This document shows, piece by piece, positions 41,183 through 50,062 of a DNA stretch of 64,000 bases. How positions within the stretch are numbered: position 1 is the first letter of the stretch; each line of letters opens with the position of its first letter. The notes beneath the pieces are model-generated. The model ran no database searches, was not told the DNA's origin, and was given only the letters and a program-made list of their open reading frames with translations. Made by a program: the position numbers and the translations under genes. The stretch is from Couchioplanes caeruleus (GTDB lineage Bacteria > Actinomycetota > Actinomycetes > Mycobacteriales > Micromonosporaceae): assembly GCF_023499255.1 (NCBI RefSeq), contig NZ_CP092183.1:7932501-7996500 (forward strand), given 5' to 3'.

Positions 41183-43444
41183 ATGGGCATGCTCGCAACC
41201 CGGCAACTGACGGCGTTCCTCTCCGCGGTCGCCGACCGACCGGACGGACCCGCGGCGCAGTACGCAGCCGTGGAGTGCGCCGCGCGTGCCCTCGGCGCGG
41301 GCTTCGCCGTGCTGACCATCGACTCCGGCGTGGTCGCCTCCGTCGGGCTGGCCGCCGAGCACGTACCCGTCGCCGCCCTCAAGGAGATCGCCGCCGGCCA
41401 CCGCGGCGACCTCGAGCTCGGCGACACCAGGTACGCCGTCGCGTACGCGCCCGTCGACGGCCCGGAGCCCGGGCTGCTGGTGCTCGGCCGGGCCGGCGAC
41501 GCCTTCTCCGACGAGGAGGTCTGCCTGCTGCGGGGCATGGCCCGGGTGCTCGAGCTGAGCCTGCAGACCCTGCACGTCATGGCGGCCCAACGCCTGCAGG
41601 CCGAGGAGAACGGGCGCCTCACCGCCACGCTGCACGAGCGGCAGCGGTTCTTCGACCACCTCACCGGCGTCCAGCGCCTGATCGCCCGGCGGGCGCCCCT
41701 GCAGCACATCCTCGACTCCATCACCACCTCCGCCGCGGACCTGCTCGGCGTCGAGATGGCCTCGCTCAACCTGCTGGAACGCGACGACCCCTCGGTCGGG
41801 ACGATGGTCTCCAGCGTCGGCTTCGCGCCCGACATCCTGCCCCGCATGCACCGCGTACCGCTGCCGTCGGCCGGCGTCGCGGGGCTCGCGGTGATGGGCG
41901 ACGAGCTGGTCATGGTCGAGGACTACGAGAACTGCCCGATCGCGATCCCCGAGGTCGTCCGCTCGCACATGAAGGCCGTCATGGCGGTGCCGGTGCACGA
42001 GAACGGCACGGTCATGGGCTGCCTCACCGTCGGCACGTACACCGCGCCGCGCGAGTGGGACAAGCCGGCGCAGGACATCCTGCGCGCGTTCGCCGAGCAC
42101 GTCAGCCTGGCGCTGACCGACGCGCAGACGCTCGAGGCGATGAACCAGGCGTTCCACGACTCGCTCACCGGGCTCGCCAGCCGGGCGCTGTTCCTCACCC
42201 GCCTCGAGCGGGCCTTCATCGCCGCGTCCGAGGCCGGCGCCGGCGTCGCCGTGCTCTTCGTCGACCTCGACCGGTTCAAGGTCGTCAACGACTCCCTCGG
42301 TCACGCGGCCGGCGACCAGCTGCTCGTCGGCGTGGCCGAGCGGATCACCGCCTGCCTGCGGTCCGCCGACACCGCGGCGCGGCTGGGCGGCGACGAGTTC
42401 GCCGTGCTGCTGCCGATGGCGTACGGCGGGGACGAGGCCGTACCGGTGGCCGAGCGGATCCTCGAGGCCCTGCGCGAGCCGTTCGACCTGGCCGGCAAGG
42501 AGACGTTCGTCAGCTGCAGCATCGGGCTCGCGTACCAGCCGGCCGCGGGGGTCGAGGACGCGCAGGAGCTGATGGTGCAGGCGGACCTCGCCATGTACCA
42601 GGCCAAGAAGCACGGCAAGGACCGCCTGGAGATCTTCGAGCCGGCGATGCAGGCGTCCTTCCAGGCCGGCCTGCAGCTGGAGGCGGACCTGCGGCGGGCG
42701 GTCGTACGCCACGAGTTCCAGCTGCGCTACCAGCCGATCGTGCACCTGCGGACCGGCGAGATCATCGGCCTCGAGGCGCTCGTACGCTGGCAGCACCCCG
42801 AGCGCGGCATCATCCCGCCGCTCGACTTCATCCCGCTCGCCGAGGAGACCGGGATGATCGTCCCGATCGGCGAATGGGTGCTGCGCGAGGCCTGCCGCCA
42901 GGTCGCCGCCTGGAACGCCCGGCGCGGCGAGGGCCACGCGCTGAGCGTCAGCGTCAACATGTCCGCGGTCCAGCTCGACCAGCCGGACCTGCCGGCGATC
43001 GTCTCCTCGGCCCTCGAGACCAGCGGCCTGCCGGCGAGCTGCCTGGTGGTGGAGCTGACCGAGTCACTGCTCGTCGACCACCGCACGTCGACGCTGCGCC
43101 AGCTCGAGCAGATCAAGGATCTGGGCGTCCGGCTCGCGATCGACGACTTCGGCACCGGCTACTCGTCGCTGGCGTACCTGCGCCGCTTCCCGGTCGACAT
43201 CATCAAGATCGACAAGAGCTTCGTGGACGACGTCGGCGACGAGCCCGCCGCCGCGGCGCTGACCCTCGGCATCATCCAGCTCGGGCAGGCCCTGAGCCTG
43301 TCCACCGTGGCCGAGGGCATCGAGGACGCCGGCCAGCTGAGCGAGCTGACGGACGGCAACTGCGAGCTCGGGCAGGGCTACTACTTCGCGGAGCCGCTGA
43401 CCGAGACGGCCATGGACGACCTGCTCTTCGGCGGCCGCGCGTAG
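41183..43444 (+). CDS. GAF-GGDEF-EAL cyclic-di-GMP signalling protein
   Basis: The 753-residue soluble protein has a poorly matched first sensor region (about 1-125) and a GAF domain (about 165-310: ILDSITTSAADLLGVEMASL ... MKAVMAVPVHENGTVMGCLTVG). A GGDEF domain follows (about 325-485) with RLGGDEFAVLL intact, then an EAL domain (about 500-750) with GLEALVRWQHPERG, DDFGTGYSSL and DKSFVDD. Both active-site motifs are conserved, so it could both make and degrade c-di-GMP; usually one side dominates. No membrane segment is seen, so the GAF would sense a cytoplasmic ligand. It overlaps the converging AraC gene by 64 bases. Confidence 0.9.
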   Translation: MGMLATRQLTAFLSAVADRPDGPAAQYAAVECAARALGAGFAVLTIDSGVVASVGLAAEHVPVAALKEIAAGHRGDLELGDTRYAVAYAPVDGPEPGLLVLGRAGDAFSDEEVCLLRGMARVLELSLQTLHVMAAQRLQAEENGRLTATLHERQRFFDHLTGVQRLIARRAPLQHILDSITTSAADLLGVEMASLNLLERDDPSVGTMVSSVGFAPDILPRMHRVPLPSAGVAGLAVMGDELVMVEDYENCPIAIPEVVRSHMKAVMAVPVHENGTVMGCLTVGTYTAPREWDKPAQDILRAFAEHVSLALTDAQTLEAMNQAFHDSLTGLASRALFLTRLERAFIAASEAGAGVAVLFVDLDRFKVVNDSLGHAAGDQLLVGVAERITACLRSADTAARLGGDEFAVLLPMAYGGDEAVPVAERILEALREPFDLAGKETFVSCSIGLAYQPAAGVEDAQELMVQADLAMYQAKKHGKDRLEIFEPAMQASFQAGLQLEADLRRAVVRHEFQLRYQPIVHLRTGEIIGLEALVRWQHPERGIIPPLDFIPLAEETGMIVPIGEWVLREACRQVAAWNARRGEGHALSVSVNMSAVQLDQPDLPAIVSSALETSGLPASCLVVELTESLLVDHRTSTLRQLEQIKDLGVRLAIDDFGTGYSSLAYLRRFPVDIIKIDKSFVDDVGDEPAAAALTLGIIQLGQALSLSTVAEGIEDAGQLSELTDGNCELGQGYYFAEPLTETAMDDLLFGGRA

Positions 43445-44400
43445 GACGGCAGCCGGCCCTCGTGCGGGCCCGGCTCCTGGTCGCCGCGGAGGCGGCTCGG
43501 CGGGATGCCGTACCGCTCGCGGAACAGCCGGCTGAACTGGGCGGCGTTCGCGAACCCCCAGCGCCGGGCGATCACGCCGATCGGCTCGCCGTCGGCCCGG
43601 GTCACATCGCGGTAGCTGCGGCTGAGCCGGCGCTGCCGGATGTAGGTGCTGACCGGCGAACCCAGGTCGGCGAAGAGCGAATACAGGGTCCGGATCGAGA
43701 TGCTGTGCGCCGCGGCGATCCGGGCCGGGCGCAGGTCGGGCTCGCCGAGGTGGTCGTCGACGTACCGGACGATCTCCTCCAGCAGACGCTCGCCGTGCGG
43801 CCTGCCGTCGGGTCCCGCGGGCTCCGGATCCATCCCGGAGAACAGCTGCACCAGCAGGTTCGCGGCGGCGTGGCGTACCGCGCCGGCCATGTCACCCAGC
43901 CGCGGTCGCAGCAGATCCACGACTTCGAACAGGGTGCTGATCAGCGCGCCGTGGCCGGTCAGCGGCCGGCCCAGCAGGATCTCGTACCTCGGGCACAACC
44001 GGACGACCGAGGCCCGGGGGAACAGCAGCACCCGGCGTCGCACGTCCTCGCCGGGGTCGAGCGTCAACGGCACGCCGCCGTCCCAGAACACGACGTCGCC
44101 CGCCGTGACGGGGAACGTCTCGTGCCCGTACGCCGCGACGGCATTCTCGGTCTCGATCACCATCATGCCGATGGTGTCGAGGGGGTCCATCGGGCCGGCC
44201 GGTCGGCGCCCGGGACCGGGCTCACCGCCGGGCGGGCCGAACGCGCCCAGGCTGTGCCGCTCCAGCGCGGGATCGAGCACGTCGGCGGGCCCGCCCGGCC
44301 GGTCGACGTGCACGATCGACTCCGAGGCGGCCAGCACGGCCGCCCACTGCTCGACCTTGTGCGGGTTGACGGCCGCGGCGGGCTGCCGGACGTGAGTCAC
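43381..44400 (-). CDS. AraC-family transcriptional regulator (AraC-binding-like domain)
   Basis: The 339-residue protein has an N-terminal cupin-like sensing domain of the AraC_binding_2 type (AAYGHETFPVTAGDVVFWDGG, RRRVLLFPRASV) and a C-terminal AraC double helix-turn-helix (about 235-320). The latter includes IAAAHSISIRTLYSLFADLG, YIRQRRLSRSYRDV, GVIARRWGFANAAQFSRLFRERYG. The GTG at 44400 (VTHVRQPAAAV) starts the protein; upstream in-frame sequence is the methyltransferase read in another frame. The O-methyltransferase gene ends 44 bases upstream on the same strand, so it may regulate that gene or the divergent MMPL exporter. Confidence 0.88.
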   Translation of the reverse strand: MTHVRQPAAAVNPHKVEQWAAVLAASESIVHVDRPGGPADVLDPALERHSLGAFGPPGGEPGPGRRPAGPMDPLDTIGMMVIETENAVAAYGHETFPVTAGDVVFWDGGVPLTLDPGEDVRRRVLLFPRASVVRLCPRYEILLGRPLTGHGALISTLFEVVDLLRPRLGDMAGAVRHAAANLLVQLFSGMDPEPAGPDGRPHGERLLEEIVRYVDDHLGEPDLRPARIAAAHSISIRTLYSLFADLGSPVSTYIRQRRLSRSYRDVTRADGEPIGVIARRWGFANAAQFSRLFRERYGIPPSRLRGDQEPGPHEGRLPSYARPPKSRSSMAVSVSGSAK

Positions 44401-44444
44401 CGCCGCACGGTACCCACGTCCGGCAAGGCCGCCGCCGGCGCCGA

Positions 44445-45494
44445 TCAGACCGCTTCGAGCTCGATGAGGCTGTACAGCGACCGGGTCGGGCTGACCCCGG
44501 TCCGGCGCCACCCCGACGCCGCGAACAGCGCGTCGAACTCGTCCAGCGTCCGCTCCCGGCCCTCGCTCATGGTGAGCATGTTGAGGTCCAGCAGCGCGAG
44601 CGAACCGGGCTGGTCGCCGCCCCCGATCAGGCCCTCGACCACCAGGGCGCGGGCGCCGGGCCGTGCGGCGCTCCGGTAGCTCGACAGGATGCGTACGCAG
44701 TCGTCGTCGGACCAGTCGTGCAGGATCCACTTGACGAGGAAGTAGTCGGCCGGCGGCACCGCCTCGAAGAAGTCCCCGGCGACCGCGGTGAAACGGTCGG
44801 CCAGCCCTTCCTTCTCGGCCGCCTGCCGCGCGCCGTCGACCACCTCGGGCAGGTCGAGGAGCAGCCCCTCGATGCCGGGGTTCGCCCGCATCAGGCCCAG
44901 CACCAGCGCGCCGTTGGCCCCGCCGACGTCCACGACCCGGCGGGCGCCGCCGAGGTCGAGCAGCGTGACCGTGTCCTCGATGACCAGGCCCGTCATGTTC
45001 GACATCGCCCGGGCGAAGGTCTGGCCCTCGTCGGGATGCGCGCCGAGGTACGTGAACATGTCGGTGCCCAGGGCCGACTCCACCCGGGTCCGCCCGGCCC
45101 GGACGGCCGCGGGCAGCGTCGCCCACGACTGCCAGCTCCCGTTCCCGTTCTGGAACAGCGCCGCCTCCCGCAGCGAGCCCGGTGCCCCCTCCTGCAGCAG
45201 GCCGCCCAGCGGGGTGACCGCGAAGCGGCCGCCGGGAAGGAAGGACAGCAACCCGAGCGCCACACCGCCCCGCATCAGCCGGTACGTGGTGCCGGGATCG
45301 CTGCCCTCCCGCTCGGCGACGGCGCCGGCGGTGTCCGCGCCGGCGAGCACGTGGTCGACGATGCGCAACTCGGCCAGGGTGCGGACCGTCTGCGACACCC
45401 AGTGACCGGTGAGCATCTGGAACAGGGCTTCGGCGTTCCGGCCGGCTTCAAGCTCCGCGGCGCTCGGCGCCGGCAGGGACCCGGACAGCGGCAT
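44445..45494 (-). CDS. SAM-dependent O-methyltransferase (plant-type/polyketide tailoring family)
   Basis: The 349-residue protein has an N-terminal dimerisation helix-turn-helix (LFQMLTGHWVSQTVRTLAEL, TTYRLMRGGVALGLL) and a methyltransferase fold. SAM is bound by VVDVGGANGALVLGL, with LLLDLPEVV and the catalytic histidine in LVKWILHDWSDDDC. This is the O-methyltransferase family 2 pattern found in polyketide and flavonoid tailoring. The substrate is unknown. It is divergent from the MMPL exporter across 250 bases, and an AraC regulator follows; together they could be a small detoxification or metabolite-export unit. Confidence 0.9.
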   Translation of the reverse strand: MPLSGSLPAPSAAELEAGRNAEALFQMLTGHWVSQTVRTLAELRIVDHVLAGADTAGAVAEREGSDPGTTYRLMRGGVALGLLSFLPGGRFAVTPLGGLLQEGAPGSLREAALFQNGNGSWQSWATLPAAVRAGRTRVESALGTDMFTYLGAHPDEGQTFARAMSNMTGLVIEDTVTLLDLGGARRVVDVGGANGALVLGLMRANPGIEGLLLDLPEVVDGARQAAEKEGLADRFTAVAGDFFEAVPPADYFLVKWILHDWSDDDCVRILSSYRSAARPGARALVVEGLIGGGDQPGSLALLDLNMLTMSEGRERTLDEFDALFAASGWRRTGVSPTRSLYSLIELEAV

Positions 45495-45744
45495 GTGGCG
45501 TTCCCATCAGGAGATTCGATCATTGCGAGGACCGTCCCCACGCTAGGAGCGGGACCGCCGCGATGGTTGCCGGAGCTTGCAGAGCTGTTGCCGATGTCTG
45601 CAGGGATCGGGCTCCCTCTCAGGGATCGCCCTGATGCCACCCCCGCCGGCGAATGGGGGTCCAGCGCGGGTCGGACCCGGATGTTCCCAGCTCCCGCCCT
45701 GCCTAGGTTCAGTTTCGACACAGAATCCAGCAGGGGGGCCAGCG

Positions 45745-47982
45745 ATGGGCAAGCGACCGGTCACAGTACGACTCGCGCGGTGGAGCGCGGAGCATCCATG
45801 GCGGGCGGTGGCGTTGTGGGTGGTGTTCGTGGCCGTCTGCTTCATCGGGGGCAACGCCGCCGGGCTGCAGGAGTCGACCGCGGAGGACATGTCCGTGGGC
45901 GAGTCCGGGCGGGCCGGAGTCATGATTGAGGACGGCCGGTTCGCCGACGAGCCGGCCGTCGACAACGTCCTGATCACCGCCCGGTCCGGGGCGCTGGACG
46001 AGAAGGCGGCCGGGGACGCGGCGGCCGCCGCCACCGACCGGCTGCGGACCGTGCCGGGGGTGGCGGAGGTCGGCAAGGCGATCCCGGCGACCGACGGCTC
46101 GGCCCTGCTGGTGCCGATCACGATGAGCGGCGACCCGGATACCGCGTCCGACCGGGTGGAGCCGCTGCGCGCGGCGACCGCCGAGGTTCAGCAGCGGTAC
46201 CCGGGGCTGCGCGTCGAGCAGGTCGGCGGCCCGTCGATCAACAAGGCGCTCGACGACACGCTCGGCAAGGACTTCAAGCGGGCGGAGCTGCTGAGCCTGC
46301 CGGTGACGCTGGCGATCCTCATCATCGCGTTCGGCGCGCTCATCGCCGCGGGTATCCCGGTGCTGCTGGCGCTCTCCTCGGTGGCCGCCGCGATCGGCCT
46401 GTCCACGCTGGCCTCGCACCTGATCCCGGCCAACGACTCGACCTCCAGCGTCATCCTGCTCATCGGCATGGCGGTCGGCATCGACTACTCGCTGTTCTAC
46501 GTACGCCGCGAACGTGAGGAACGGGCCCGGGGGCGCGGGCACGTCGACGCCGTCGAACTCGCCGCCGAGACCTCCGGGCACGCGGTCGTCGTCTCCGGCA
46601 CGGCGGTCATCATCGCCATGGCCGGCCTGTTCCTCGCCAACGACGCCATCTTCTCCTCGCTGGCCGTGGGCTCGATCCTCGTCGTCGCCGTCGCGGTGAT
46701 CGGCTCGCTGACCGTGCTGCCGGCCCTCCTCGCCAAGCTGGGCCGCTGGGTGGACCGCCCGCGGGTGCCGCTGCTGTGGCGCCTCGCCGCGCGGCGTACC
46801 ACCCCGGACGGCCAGGTCCAGCCGAGCCGCTTCTGGTCGGTCGTGCTGCGCCCGGCGCTGCGCCGCCCGCTGCCGACCCTGCTGGTCAGCGTCAGCCTTC
46901 TGCTCGGCCTCGCGGCGCCCGCGCTGGGCATGCAGCTCAAGTTCCCGGGTACGGAGGACCTGCCCCGCACCACCCCCGCCATGCAGGCGTACGACCGGCT
47001 GGCGGCTGCGTACCCGAGCAACGGCACCAACCACATCGTGGCCGTCCAGGCCCCGGCCGACCAGGCTCCCGCGGTCAAGGCGGCCCTGACCCGGCTCGCC
47101 GGGAGCACGGAGGGCGACCGGCTGTTCGCCGCCGCCGAGCAGGGCGGCCCCGAGATCAAGGTCTCGCCGGACCGGCGGGTGACCACGCTGTCGGTGGCGA
47201 CCCCGTTCTCCTCCCGCAGCGACGAGGCGGTGCAGTCGCTGCACCGGCTCCGCGAGGACCTGGTGCCGGCGGCGCTGGGCGGGCTGAGCGGGGCCTCGTA
47301 CGCGGTCGGCGGCGGCGTCGCCGAGAGCGAGGACTACGCCACGCACATCTGGCACAAGTTGCCGATCGTGGTCGGGTTCGTGCTGCTGCTGACGTTCCTC
47401 GTGATGGCGTGGACGTTCCGCTCGGTGGTCGTGGCGCTCACCTCGATCCTGCTGAACCTGCTCTCCGCGGGGGCGGCGTACGGCCTGCTCGTGCTGGTCT
47501 TCCAGAACACCTGGGCGGAGGGCGCGCTGGGCTTCACCTCGATGGGCGCCATCGTCACGTGGCTGCCGCTGTTCCTGTTCGTGGTGCTGTTCGGCCTGTC
47601 GATGGACTACCACGTGTTCGTGGTGAGCCGGATCCGCGAGGCGGTGCTGCGGGGCGTGCCGAACCGTGAGGCCGTCGCCGAGGGCATCACCGGCTCGGCG
47701 GGCGTGGTCACCAGCGCCGCCATCGTGATGGTCGCGGTCTTCTCGATCTTCGCCACGCTGTCCACGATCGACATGAAGCAGCTGGGCGTGGGGCTGGCCG
47801 CCGCGATCCTGCTGGACGCGACGCTGATCCGGGCGGTCGTGCTGCCGGCGCTGATGACGCTGCTCGGCGACGCGAACTGGTGGGCCCCGCGCCTGCTCCG
47901 CGGCCGCGGACGGCACGCCGCACACGGCCCGGCCGTCACGCCGCGCGCCGAGGAACCCCGCGAGCTGGTGGAGGTCGGCTGA
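45745..47982 (+). CDS. MMPL/RND-family transporter
   Basis: The 745-residue protein has the two-fold RND layout: one helix, a large external loop, five helices, then the same again. MMPL motifs are visible: GMAVGIDYSLFYVRREREERARG (first half, about 250-272), LFGLSMDYHVFVVSRIREAV (second half) and GSAGVVTSAAIVMVAVF. The paired Asp residues of the proton relay (GIDYS and MDYHV) are present. Such proteins export lipids or drugs. The ATG at 45745 has GGGGGG upstream and gives the short MGKRPVTVRLARWSAEHP start; the longer ORF is not MMPL-like. A second, frameshifted MMPL gene lies 9 kb away at 56906-59093. Confidence 0.9.
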   Translation: MGKRPVTVRLARWSAEHPWRAVALWVVFVAVCFIGGNAAGLQESTAEDMSVGESGRAGVMIEDGRFADEPAVDNVLITARSGALDEKAAGDAAAAATDRLRTVPGVAEVGKAIPATDGSALLVPITMSGDPDTASDRVEPLRAATAEVQQRYPGLRVEQVGGPSINKALDDTLGKDFKRAELLSLPVTLAILIIAFGALIAAGIPVLLALSSVAAAIGLSTLASHLIPANDSTSSVILLIGMAVGIDYSLFYVRREREERARGRGHVDAVELAAETSGHAVVVSGTAVIIAMAGLFLANDAIFSSLAVGSILVVAVAVIGSLTVLPALLAKLGRWVDRPRVPLLWRLAARRTTPDGQVQPSRFWSVVLRPALRRPLPTLLVSVSLLLGLAAPALGMQLKFPGTEDLPRTTPAMQAYDRLAAAYPSNGTNHIVAVQAPADQAPAVKAALTRLAGSTEGDRLFAAAEQGGPEIKVSPDRRVTTLSVATPFSSRSDEAVQSLHRLREDLVPAALGGLSGASYAVGGGVAESEDYATHIWHKLPIVVGFVLLLTFLVMAWTFRSVVVALTSILLNLLSAGAAYGLLVLVFQNTWAEGALGFTSMGAIVTWLPLFLFVVLFGLSMDYHVFVVSRIREAVLRGVPNREAVAEGITGSAGVVTSAAIVMVAVFSIFATLSTIDMKQLGVGLAAAILLDATLIRAVVLPALMTLLGDANWWAPRLLRGRGRHAAHGPAVTPRAEEPRELVEVG

Positions 47983-48074
47983 GAAGGAACGGACGGTGCA
48001 GGAGGGCCGGGGGTGGACGTGGCGGCGTTCACCCCCGGCCCCGTTCTGCGCCCACCCGGGGCGAAACCCATGGA

Positions 48075-49100
48075 TCAGAGCTTGGCAGCGACCCTACAGC
48101 AGGCTCCCGGCTCCGTGGGACGGTTCGACGACGCGACGATGTCCCGCAGGGTCACGCCCTCGGCCCGTTCCACGACGATCGGCGACCACGAGTCGCCCGT
48201 GCCGGTTCCGCGCAGCGTGCAGTCGCGGATCGTGGTGTCGCGGTACCGCAGGACGCTGACGTGGCCGTCCACCTCGCTGCGGCCCCAGCCGGCGACGCGG
48301 ACCGCGTACCGGGGACCGTGCCAGCTCACGCAGACCCCGGAGATGTCGATGGCGGAGCCGACGTGCTCCGAGGAGGTGACGAAGCGGTCGGTGTTGTCGC
48401 CCGGGAGCAGCCGGAAGCCCATCTCGACGTCGCGCAGGCAGGCCCCCTCGACCCGGACGTCGTGCACCGAGCTGAGATAGAAGCCCTCGATCGCGTCGGT
48501 CACCCGCAGGTCGGTGATCGTGAGGCGGTGCGGGTGGTACGTGGGTCCCTCGATCGTGGACACGTCCGCGCCGACCGCGCCCCAGTGCACCGCGACGCCG
48601 GTGTAGCCGCCGCGGATCGTCACGTCGTGCACCGAGGTGTCGCGGACCGCGCCCATGATCGCGATGCAGTTGGCGTGCTTCTCGCCCGGGCGCTCGACGT
48701 GCACGCGGCGGATGTCGACGCCGGAGATCCATCCGGGGGCCGCCGGGTAGAGGTAGTCGCCGACCGTGATCGCCGTGCCGCGGTCGCCGCCGTGCTCACC
48801 CGGATCCGCCGGAGGCGGCCGCAGACCCAGATCACTCACGGACACGTCGGAGCCGACGATGTGCAGCACCGGGTGCCCGGTTCCGCCGGCCGGCTCCAGC
48901 CAGGTGCGGGGGCGCCCGCCGTTCGCGCCGGCCACCTCCGAGCCGCGGACGCTCCAGCCGCCGGGGACGCGCAGGCCGTCGGCGAGCGCGTGCGTACCGG
49001 GCGGAAGTTCGAGCTTTCCCGCGGGGACGGTGTCCAGCACCTCCTGCAGCAGGCGGCGGTTGCGGTGCGGGTCGGCGCCGAGCTCCGGGCGGTGGATCAT
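48075..49100 (-). CDS. Right-handed beta-helix protein of a glycan locus
   Basis: The 341-residue protein has a pectate-lyase-like solenoid: many short strands with Asp, Val and Gly turns (LHIVGSDVSVSDLGLR, VDIRRVHVERPGEKHANCIAI, VHDVTIRGGYTGVAVH, LTITDLRVTDAIEGFYLSSV, TTIRDCTLRGTGTGDS). The opening (LLQEVLDTVPAGKLELPPGTHALADGLRVPGG) is typical of such proteins and has no signal peptide. It could be a polysaccharide lyase, epimerase or tailspike-like binder; catalytic residues are not recognisable. The ATG overlaps the next gene's stop as ATGA, and it is the last gene of the nonulosonate cluster. Confidence 0.65.
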   Translation of the reverse strand: MIHRPELGADPHRNRRLLQEVLDTVPAGKLELPPGTHALADGLRVPGGWSVRGSEVAGANGGRPRTWLEPAGGTGHPVLHIVGSDVSVSDLGLRPPPADPGEHGGDRGTAITVGDYLYPAAPGWISGVDIRRVHVERPGEKHANCIAIMGAVRDTSVHDVTIRGGYTGVAVHWGAVGADVSTIEGPTYHPHRLTITDLRVTDAIEGFYLSSVHDVRVEGACLRDVEMGFRLLPGDNTDRFVTSSEHVGSAIDISGVCVSWHGPRYAVRVAGWGRSEVDGHVSVLRYRDTTIRDCTLRGTGTGDSWSPIVVERAEGVTLRDIVASSNRPTEPGACCRVAAKL

Positions 49101-50062
49101 CGGCCCGGCACCACGACGCGGCAGGACAGGCCCCGATCGCCCGGGTCGAGACCGATCAGAACCGGTCCCTCGGCGGTGCCGGTGCGGCGCACGTCGAGGC
49201 CACCGGCACCGCGGCCCACGACCTCCAGGCCGACGGGTACGCCGGTCAGCAGATCGATCGCCTGCACACCGACGCCGGCGTGCGGGCGGGACCTGTGCAC
49301 CTCGGCCACCACGCGGGTGCCGGCGCGGCGGGCGGCCCGGAGCACCTTGAACCCGGCGCGGGCCGGCTTGCGGCGGGTCCACCTGTTCGACGGGGAGCGC
49401 GGGAGCGGCGGGGCGGGCGTCACCGGGGACAGTTCCAGGCGGAACCGCTCGGGGCTGCCGGGCGGCAGGACGGCGAGGTCACAACCCGTGGCAGGGTGTG
49501 CGGCCGGTGCTGCGGTCGTCGCCGGCTGTGCCCGTACCGAAATCGTGTCGATCCGCACGCCCAGCGCGGAACGCGCGGAATACCGGCCCTCCGCCCACCC
49601 GGGTCGCGGGGGTTCGGCGAGCTCGACCATCAGCAGGCCGTCGCCCTCCAGCTCGGCCGCGGTCAGGTCGAACTCGAGCGTGAGCTTCGCGCCGCCGGCC
49701 CGCCGCAGGCCCTGGCGGCGGGCCAGCACGGCCGCCCCCCGCAGCCGGCCCTGCGCGCGCAGCAGCACCACCCGGGGCAGCTCGGGGGCGAGCCGCGACG
49801 GGCGCACCCGGTCGGACCACCAGCGGGTGCCCACCTCGTCGAGGTGGATCCGCACGGCGACCCGGGTGCCGACGCCGGGGCTGCTGACCTTGAGGCCGAC
49901 GGCGCCGTGGTCGCCGGTCACCCGGCCCACGATGCCCTGGCCGCGCACCACCTGGTCGACGATGCCCAGGCCGGGGTCGCGGCCGCTGGTCACCTCGATC
50001 GGCAGGCCCTCGATGACGTGCTGCGGCTCGTCGTAGTCGGTGGCGAACCAGGACCCGATCAT
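49097..50062 (-). CDS. Hypothetical protein of the nonulosonate locus
   Basis: I do not recognise this 321-residue protein. The N-terminal half looks like a beta-sandwich (VSSPGVGTRVAVRIHLDEV, KLTLEFDLTAAELEGDGLLMVELAEPP, SALGVRIDTISVRAQP), comparable with carbohydrate-binding modules. The C-terminal half has basic linkers (RWTRRKPARAGFKVLRAARRAGTR) and a second beta-rich piece. No signal peptide or membrane helix is seen. Its ATG overlaps the stop of the capsule-type transferase, and its own stop overlaps the beta-helix gene, so translation is coupled on both sides. A role in binding or modifying the glycan is inference from context. Confidence 0.6.
   Translation of the reverse strand: MIGSWFATDYDEPQHVIEGLPIEVTSGRDPGLGIVDQVVRGQGIVGRVTGDHGAVGLKVSSPGVGTRVAVRIHLDEVGTRWWSDRVRPSRLAPELPRVVLLRAQGRLRGAAVLARRQGLRRAGGAKLTLEFDLTAAELEGDGLLMVELAEPPRPGWAEGRYSARSALGVRIDTISVRAQPATTAAPAAHPATGCDLAVLPPGSPERFRLELSPVTPAPPLPRSPSNRWTRRKPARAGFKVLRAARRAGTRVVAEVHRSRPHAGVGVQAIDLLTGVPVGLEVVGRGAGGLDVRRTGTAEGPVLIGLDPGDRGLSCRVVVPGR

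Noticed and set aside
41122..44679. Plus-strand ORF of 1185 codons covering the GGDEF-EAL and AraC genes
   Set aside because: It is out of frame with both real genes and Arg-rich throughout.
45601..45628. Direct repeat of CAGGGATCG upstream of the MMPL gene
   Set aside because: Only nine bases, two copies 19 bases apart in GC-rich DNA; too weak to call an operator.
45709..47925. Long minus-strand ORF of 738 codons opposite the MMPL gene
   Set aside because: The product is His/Arg/Asp-rich low-complexity sequence, a mirror of MMPL codons.
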